A stretch of 64,000 bases of DNA, from assembly GCA_002179805.1 (NCBI GenBank), contig NAVB01000431.1, positions 1 through 64,000 of the forward strand, in the 5' to 3' direction. The position numbers and the translations under genes were made by a program. Below, in pieces: positions 58,552-64,000 of the stretch; position 1 is the first letter of the stretch; each line of letters starts with the position of its first letter. The notes beneath the pieces are model-generated. The model searched no databases. It was not told the origin of the DNA and saw only the letters and a list, made by a program, of their open reading frames with translations. This DNA is from Acanthamoeba lenticulata. Taxonomy: Eukaryota > Discosea > Longamoebia > Acanthamoebidae.

Positions 58552-60716
58552 TTACTGCTGCGCTAGCAACAGGGCAGCGTTGCGCCCTGCGATCACCGAC
58601 GCCTCCATCGCCGTGGCCACGCTCTCCATTGAGTTGAGGTACACGAGCGTTGGCCTCTCGCTTGCGGCAGAGCCCAACACCACCTGCCCAAGGGCCAAAA
58701 CGGGAGGCAACTAACTAAGTCTGGCCAACCGCCAGTTTTAGAGGAGGAAGAGGAGAGAAATGGGCCGCACAGGTTGATAGTAGGTATCCGGGACGGGGCT
58801 TAGGTCAGGAAACGTGTACGGCCAGTACTGCACGTGATACGACTGCACGTTTACAAACATGCTTGCCAACAGCGACGCCGTCAAGTTGGCGTTGCCAAAG
58901 ATTTTGAAAATCACGTTCCCGTCGCCACCCTGTCACGCACCACAACACGTGAACCAACAGCAACACAACAAGTTGACAGGCGCAAGGAAGGGTCCAAGGC
59001 AACACACACAAGCCGTACGAGGTTCACTGTGGCAATGGAGTTAAAGGGCGCCGTGGAGTTGTTCGAGGTCAGCACGAACGCTGGCATCTCGGCCGAGGCG
59101 GGCAGGTTGAAGTAGGTCGGGTTTAGTGACTTGGCGACCACATGCGTCACAAACCTGCCCTCACGCGCCCGCCAGGTTCAGACCCTCGGCCAGGGTGCCT
59201 CAAGGGTGGGGAGGAACACCGACCAGTGCTTGTAGGCGCGCGGTTTCATAGGCGGCAGGGAGACGTTGAGCCACTGCAGGGAAGCAAACTCGATTGGCGC
59301 GGCCAACACGACATGGTCAAACAGCTGCTCGCCCCTTTGGCCGCCGGCCGCGGACGGGCTCGTGCTGACAGCATAGGCTGCGTGGCCATGACCGTGAGCA
59401 CGGAACGAACGACGATTAAGGAACGCGCAACATGCCACGCGAGGGGGTACCGTTGCCCACGCGCGCAATGCGGGTCACTTGGGTGTTGAGCTGCACCTGG
59501 GCGTTGGCCTTGGTCAGCAGCTTCTGCACCAGCTGCGAGTTGCCTGACGCGAGAAGGTGCCGTGAGCGCAAACAAACGGCAGCTCGCAAGGTGGGGCCAC
59601 AAGGTCAGGGCTGTGTACCCCCTTCTACGCTGTAGGACGTGGTGAGGGCCGAGAGGAGGACCACCATCCCCGCGAACGCTAAGAAAGGCCAAGAAGGAGA
59701 AGAAGAAGTCAGGGCAAGAGCGAGAACGAGCAAGATGGAGCCAAACGGCGCACAGTTGATGCGGAGGTCCTGGTCGTAGATAACGCGCGAGGCCGGTTCC
59801 CAGTTCAGCCGTGCGGTATTCGGGTCGATCATGTACTTGCGCACCAACTCGTTGCACGAGACCTCAGTCCATTCTAATAAGGACATTCACCCCAGGTCAG
59901 AAGGCTTCATCTTGCCGAGCTTGGCAGAGGCAGGCGTACGGTTGAGGCCGCCGTAGCGCGTGAACTCGCCGATGGAGCGAAACGCGACGCTGCGCTCAGG
60001 CCCGCCCGAGCCGCGCTCGAGGTAGTTGAGCCACAGGTTGCCCCGCAGCCATTCCATCAGGCCGAACAGCTCGGCTTCGCCCAGCCAGCTGGACGATGTG
60101 TTGTACCATCGCGTGCCGTCCCACACCTGGGCGAGCCCTGTGGCAGCAAGTCGAGCGCATGAGAAGAAGAGACAGCGGCAAAGTTGAGAGGTTCATTCTA
60201 CCGTTGCCCGAGTAGCTCGAGTTGTCGAACTGGATGTCGAGCTCCTTGGCTAGCTCTACCATGTAGGCGTTCACCTGGGACCAGGCGTCTCCCCCGACTG
60301 CGTGGCCTCAGCTGAGGGGAGCGTGACGAGAAGGCGCAGAAATGATAGATGGTGCTGCACCTTCTACAGTCACGCCATCAAGCACCACCTCCTTGAGCCG
60401 GCCGCCGATGTAGTCGTTGCGCTCGAACACTGTAACGGTGGCCTCTGTGGACCAAGGACCAAGTTAAATGAACGGCGTGAACAAGAATGTCGTACTGCGG
60501 GCGTACGAGGCTGCCACTTGTGGAGATAGTAAGCTGTCGAGGCGCCACCAATGCCTGCACCGACGACCGCCACTCGCTGACCCTCACCCGCCTGAACAAA
60601 TGATAGATTGATCGAATATTAAGTATAAAGCTAAAGAAAAAAAGGCACGAGTTCATGAGAACCTGGGCAGCCAAGACAAACACCAGGGCAAACAGCCCCA
60701 CTGCTGTGTGCACCAT
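58552..60716 (-). CDS. Prenylcysteine oxidase-like FAD-dependent enzyme
   Basis: The signal peptide exon MVHTAVGLFALVFVLAAQ (start 60716) splices in phase to AGEGQRVAVVGAGIGGASTA, a dinucleotide-binding GxGxxG followed by YYLHKW. FERNDYIGGRLKEVVLDGVT and VGGDAWSQVNAYMVELAKEL follow, as in prenylcysteine oxidases. Further exons include SIGEFTRYGGLNRTPASAKL, FDHVVLAAPIEFASLQWLNV, and a C-terminal LVYLNSMESVATAMEASVIA GRNAALLL ending at 58552. Mammalian PCYOX1 is a lysosomal thioether oxidase that releases cysteine and a prenyl aldehyde from prenylcysteine during turnover of prenylated proteins. The signal peptide agrees with an endolysosomal or secreted location. A (T)19 tract lies in intron 1. 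Confidence 0.87.
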
Positions 60717-60772
60717 CAGGGCCAGAGGCTTTTGTTGTGTTCCAGGGAGAATGAAATTTCTCGCGTTTGTAG

Positions 60773-60791
60773 TTTTTTTTTTTTTTTTTTT
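60773..60791. repeat. (T)19 homopolymer downstream of the nucleotidyltransferase / upstream of prenylcysteine oxidase
   Basis: Nineteen consecutive T on the plus strand in the short spacer between the prenylcysteine oxidase start (60716) and the nucleotidyltransferase stop (60808). Read on the minus strand it is a genomically encoded A-tract just after that stop. Confidence 0.85.
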
Positions 60792-60807
60792 CGTCTTGTT
60801 TCTTTTG

Positions 60808-61648
60808 TCAGGAGTTGTTCTCGGCAGCACGCGCTCGGCGCAGCTCCTCGTGCTGTGCACGCAGGTCTTTCTTGCCCTCATGCCACTCGTCCTTTGGACA
60901 CGCCGCGCGGAGCCGTGATTTGAGGCGATTCCAGGACTTCTGGTAGCGCTGCTTGTACGTCTCCCACGGCGTGTCGTCGGGAAAGGCCTCGATCTCACGC
61001 CACAACTCATTCACGCTATCAAAGCGAGTGATCGCGCCCTCGGTCGCCATCTGGAGGGCAAAGTCGAGGATGCGAAACGAGTGGAAGAGCGACTTCTTGG
61101 CCACTCGCACATTGCGATCCTCGGCGACCTCCAGCTTCTTACGCGCCTTGGACCAGCTGTGGCCGGCACGAAACGACGCTGACTCGCGCACGCGCTGGGC
61201 CGAGAGGACAAAGTCCTCCCGCCAGTCCCGCCACTCACGCAGCTTCATGTGTGGCGGCAAGAAGATGCACTCGAGGATAGGCGCCGCGTGTTGCTCCAAT
61301 AAGCGCTTAAACCGGGCCTCAGTCATCACGGTGGCATCAGCATCGCTCGCCGTGCCCTGAATGGTGTTCTCCACGTCGCCTCGAACGCCACTTTGGTCAC
61401 CGTGGTCGATGAGTCCTTGTGTAGGCGTGTCGTTCGCCATAACTACAATGTAGTCCTAAGGACGCTGTCAGGACTCGCTCAAGTTGTGCTCGCTGCTGTC
61501 CTGCTGCGCCGTGGGAGGGTACCCAGTCGCTGGCCGGGCCTTGGGTGCCGTAAACACGACTGCCATAGACATAGATGGCGATGGTTGTGGCATCGTCCAG
61601 ACCAAAGTTGTCGATCACCCAAGCAGGCGTCATACGCGAGAGCTCCAT
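60808..61648 (-). CDS. Predicted nucleotidyltransferase (DNA polymerase beta-like fold)
   Basis: Two exons (61648-61523 and 61455-60808) total 774 nt, giving 257 residues in frame. Exon 1 carries AIYVYGSRVYGTQGPASDW, the G-S-R strand and helix. The acceptor ccttag supplies DYIVVM, completing the metal-binding S-D-x-D motif as SDWD across the intron. A later strand DADATVMTEARF could provide the third acidic residue. RILDFALQMATEGAI and ECIFLPPHMKLREWRDWRED resemble a family of bacterial and fungal predicted nucleotidyltransferases acting as stand-alone enzymes. The substrate (tRNA, protein AMPylation or antibiotic) is not readable. The start ATG is the first in this frame after in-frame stops. 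Confidence 0.75.
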
Positions 61649-62297
61649 CCCGAGCAATCAATCAAGCATTTTGTTTTCTTTTTGCAGGTTCAATTTTCTT
61701 GGCGGGAAATAAGGTTTTCGAAATCGCTAAGACCCGCAACCTTTGGGGCCACGGACCACCGACCTCAGCGAAAACGTTTTCGAGCCAAAGAGCCCACAGA
61801 TTTTACGACCACCGTCATCTTGATTGGAACCACGTTGCTGGGTGACTATAACTGTGATACCGCGCGAGTGGTCAATTCGGATGCATTTTGGCACCACTCA
61901 GTGCCGAAATGCCATAATTTCAAATTCCAGCGAAAAAACTGACGTACCGTTACCTGAATAAAAAGAAAGCGAGTGGCAGATTTTTGATTTGATCCGAACC
62001 AATCGATCCATTTCATCCGGACAATCCTATGATTTGGGACGCCTAGGTACCACTTCACCTTTGTCATCGTCATCTTTCTTCTACCAAATCCCCGAAAGTA
62101 GGGAAATCTTGTTGGGCACCTGGTAATGTTTCTTGTGGCTACGCCCCGCAGAGATTCGGCGAGCGCGGTGAATAAGGGTGCGGAAGGAGGAAAAGGAGTC
62201 GCGAGTTAGATAGATGAGGCCTTCGAGTGTGCTGCTACGCGACGCAGCGTTGAGAAACAACAACTTTCCTTTCGTTCAGTCAACCAGTTGCCGCGCC
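61649..62297. other. Intergenic spacer between divergent genes
   Basis: No coding exon is supported. The stretch is AT-richer than its flanks and lies between the divergent starts of the nucleotidyltransferase (minus) and the zinc-finger gene (plus), so both promoters should be here. An in-frame ATG at 62214 could extend the plus-strand gene. Confidence 0.45.
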
Positions 62298-64000
62298 ATG
62301 GCTGCGCACGCAGCTTCTGTCGTATCCCCTACAAACACTCTCACTATGAACAACTCCGTCACCAACGGCTTCAGCCACTACTACGTTCCCCCCAAGCCAC
62401 TACAACTGGGCTCCACGACTGTCGCGCCAGTCGCTTCCACGGCCTCCGAGTACGTTGCCACCTTTGCCTTGAGTCGCGCGCTTTGGGGACGAGTGCGCAC
62501 GGCTGACCCTACAAGTCACCCCCTCTTCTCTGGTGCAGATTCGATGTCCAGGCTTATGTAGAGGAGGCGGCCCGCGTGGTCGGCCTGCCCGTTGACTCAC
62601 CACAAGTTGTCCAAGCTGTCACTATCCTCAAGAGCAACGGTACACGCGCATGCTCGCACGCAGCACATCTCTTTCGCAGTGCTGATTGTCGTCAACTCGA
62701 TTCAGGATTTGTATCCCGCACGCTCCTGGAAAGCCTCACGGAGAAGATAGCACTCGACTACCTCAAGCTACCCATCGTTGTGTGGGTCTGCCTCACGCAA
62801 CACAAGGCCAGCATGGAGTTGGCTCCCGAGTCGCCGTCGTCGCAGCAGCAGCAACAACCGGCACTCGGGGGCCGCAAGCGCAGCCTCGAAGAAGAACCGG
62901 CCACCGCCAAGCGCCAGGACGACTTCAGCGAGCACGGGCAGCCGCCGTTGGCCCCGCACCAGCCGGCCAAAAAGGTCAAGCGTGATGCCGAGGAAACCGC
63001 GACGGCGGCCACTGTTGCCGAACGAATCACACAGTACTGCCAAGAAGTCGGGCACGACCCGGCCTTCTTCCAGGTCAAGTCAGTCAATTCAGTTTGCTGC
63101 CTCGTGTGCAACAAGACCTTCAAGCTTCACGGCCGCGGTCAGATCACACGAGTCAAGCGACACATCAAGGGCGAGGGCAAGAAGGGCCTCTCGCGTCACA
63201 TGCACAACCTTTTGAGCGTCAAGGAAAAACGTGCGTCTTTTAACTCTCTCTCTTTTTTTGGCTCGCAGTCGTAATTAAAGCTAACATTATTTTTTTTTTC
63301 TTTATTCCGGAATCAATGCAGTGCGCACGCAGCAGCTCCCGATGATGTGGCAAATCCCGGTGCACATCCTGCAGCAGGTGCAGCAAGCCTGCCCGTCGAT
63401 GGGCTCCGCTTCGGCCTATGCTCCGCCGCGAGGCGCGAGCTCGGTGCACCTCCTTCCTAACATTCTCCCGGCCCGCGGGCGCTCGCCGTCGCCGTCACCC
63501 TCCTCGGCCACGACGTCACCGGGCTCCTCCCCGCTCCCGTCGCCCGCATCGTCGTCTACGACATCAACGTCATCGACGCCGTCGACATGCTCGTCGTCGG
63601 GCCTTCTGCACTTCCCGCCGGTCGCCGGACCGGCTGCGGCCGTCGCCGCGGCGCAGCGCCTTAGGGCATGCGCTGGTGGCTCCGGCTCGCCACACTTCCC
63701 GGCGCCGCTGCTGAGCCACGCCATGGCCGCCGTACCGTCGCTCGAGATGCTCCAGGCCCCGCCCGCGCCGTCCACCACCACCGCCGACGGCGCCGGCGAC
63801 AGCACCACGCGCCCCTCGTCGCCGCCAACAATGTCGGCCGGGGTGGACCGGCTGAGTGCCAGGCTACTGCTCAATGGCCAGCGGCGTCAGCTGGACAGCG
63901 ACACGGGCCTGGTCCACTGCCACTGCCTCGCACCGGCCAAGCCCGTGCTCGTGCGCGACGCGGGCGCTTCGAGCGAGGGCGAAACGGACGTCGGCGATCG
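62298..64000 (+). CDS. Zinc-finger-like protein with Ser/Pro-rich tail (3' end beyond the window)
   Basis: The chosen start is MAAHAASVVSPTNTLTMNNS at 62298 (alternative 62214). In-phase introns then join ASE to FDVQAYVEEAARVVGLPVDS, and LKSNG to FVSRTLLESLTEKIALDYLK. The third exon has a Gln run, two basic patches (GRKRSLEE and KKVKRD, likely nuclear-localisation signals), and VCCLVCNKTFKLHGRGQITR followed by VKRHIKGEGKKGLSRHMHN. This is a C-x2-C finger with His ligands in a long spacing, like BED or atypical C2H2 fingers. After an intron, LRTQQLPMMWQIPVHILQQV leads into a Ser/Pro/Thr-rich region still open at the right edge. It is probably a DNA-binding protein; no named family is recognised. 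Confidence 0.65.

Noticed and set aside
1..64000. Bacterial, viral or organellar origin, CRISPR arrays, rRNA or tRNA genes
   Set aside because: Spliced eukaryotic genes cover nearly the whole window. No direct-repeat array or RNA-gene sequence was recognised by eye; tRNAs were not searched with a covariance model.

Overview
This is nuclear DNA from a gene-dense, GC-rich, intron-rich protist. Coding exons are very GC-rich. They are cut by short AT- or T-rich GT-AG introns, mostly 60-120 bp, often with gtacg/gtgcg donors. Protein tails rich in Ser, Gln and Ala are common. The gene content (retriever subunit VPS26C, RAD51D, ARMH3, RBM5/10, a Spen protein, RasGEF, gankyrin) rules out a prokaryote. 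A membrane receptor combining PstS-like ectodomains, two protein kinases and a class III cyclase points to a free-living amoebozoan, most likely Acanthamoeba. That assignment is inference from architecture and base composition; no marker gene is present.

Layout, left to right. 0.3-3.3 kb: a secreted protein with two V8/trypsin-like domains that both look catalytically dead (-). 3.6-5.2 kb: nucleotide-sugar transporter (-). 5.6-11.5 kb: acyl-CoA synthetase with long N- and C-terminal extensions (-). 12-13.2 kb: four-TM protein (-). 13.6-15.1 kb: mitochondrial citrate carrier (-). 15.6-16.7 kb: gankyrin/PSMD10 (-). 16.9-20.3 kb: RasGEF (-). 21.3-24.6 kb: ARMH3-like protein (-). 24.9-26.2 kb: papain-family protein without its nucleophile (-). 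26.3-27.2 kb: intronless SDR (-). 27.6-27.95 kb: decayed ankyrin-repeat pseudogene (+). 28.1-31.8 kb: coiled-coil/helicase-associated-domain protein (-). 33.3-34.9 kb: kelch protein (-). 35-37.7 kb: RBM5/RBM10 (+). 37.9-39.3 kb: VPS26C (-). 39.6-41.8 kb: VASt-domain tail-anchored protein (-). 42-43.6 kb: RAD51D (+). 44.4-45.8 kb: active-type cysteine protease (+). 46.1-52 kb: Spen-family protein (+). 52.1-58.3 kb: receptor kinase-cyclase-kinase (-). 58.6-60.7 kb: prenylcysteine oxidase (-). 60.8-61.6 kb: nucleotidyltransferase (-). 62.3 kb to the right edge: zinc-finger protein, 3' end outside the window (+).

The genes do not form one pathway or operon. Recurring themes are membrane traffic and lipid transfer (ARMH3, VPS26C, VASt protein, acyl-CoA synthetase), signalling (RasGEF, receptor cyclase-kinase, kelch), RNA processing and transcriptional control (RBM5/10, Spen), and secreted proteases or their inactive relatives. 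Several neighbours are divergent with very short gaps (kelch/RBM5: 85 bp between start codons). I recognised no tRNA, rRNA, CRISPR or intact transposon.

Splice junctions were read by eye. Where I give exon lengths that sum to an intact frame (the V8-like gene and the nucleotidyltransferase), the model is firm. For other multi-exon genes the outer limits are better supported than each internal junction.
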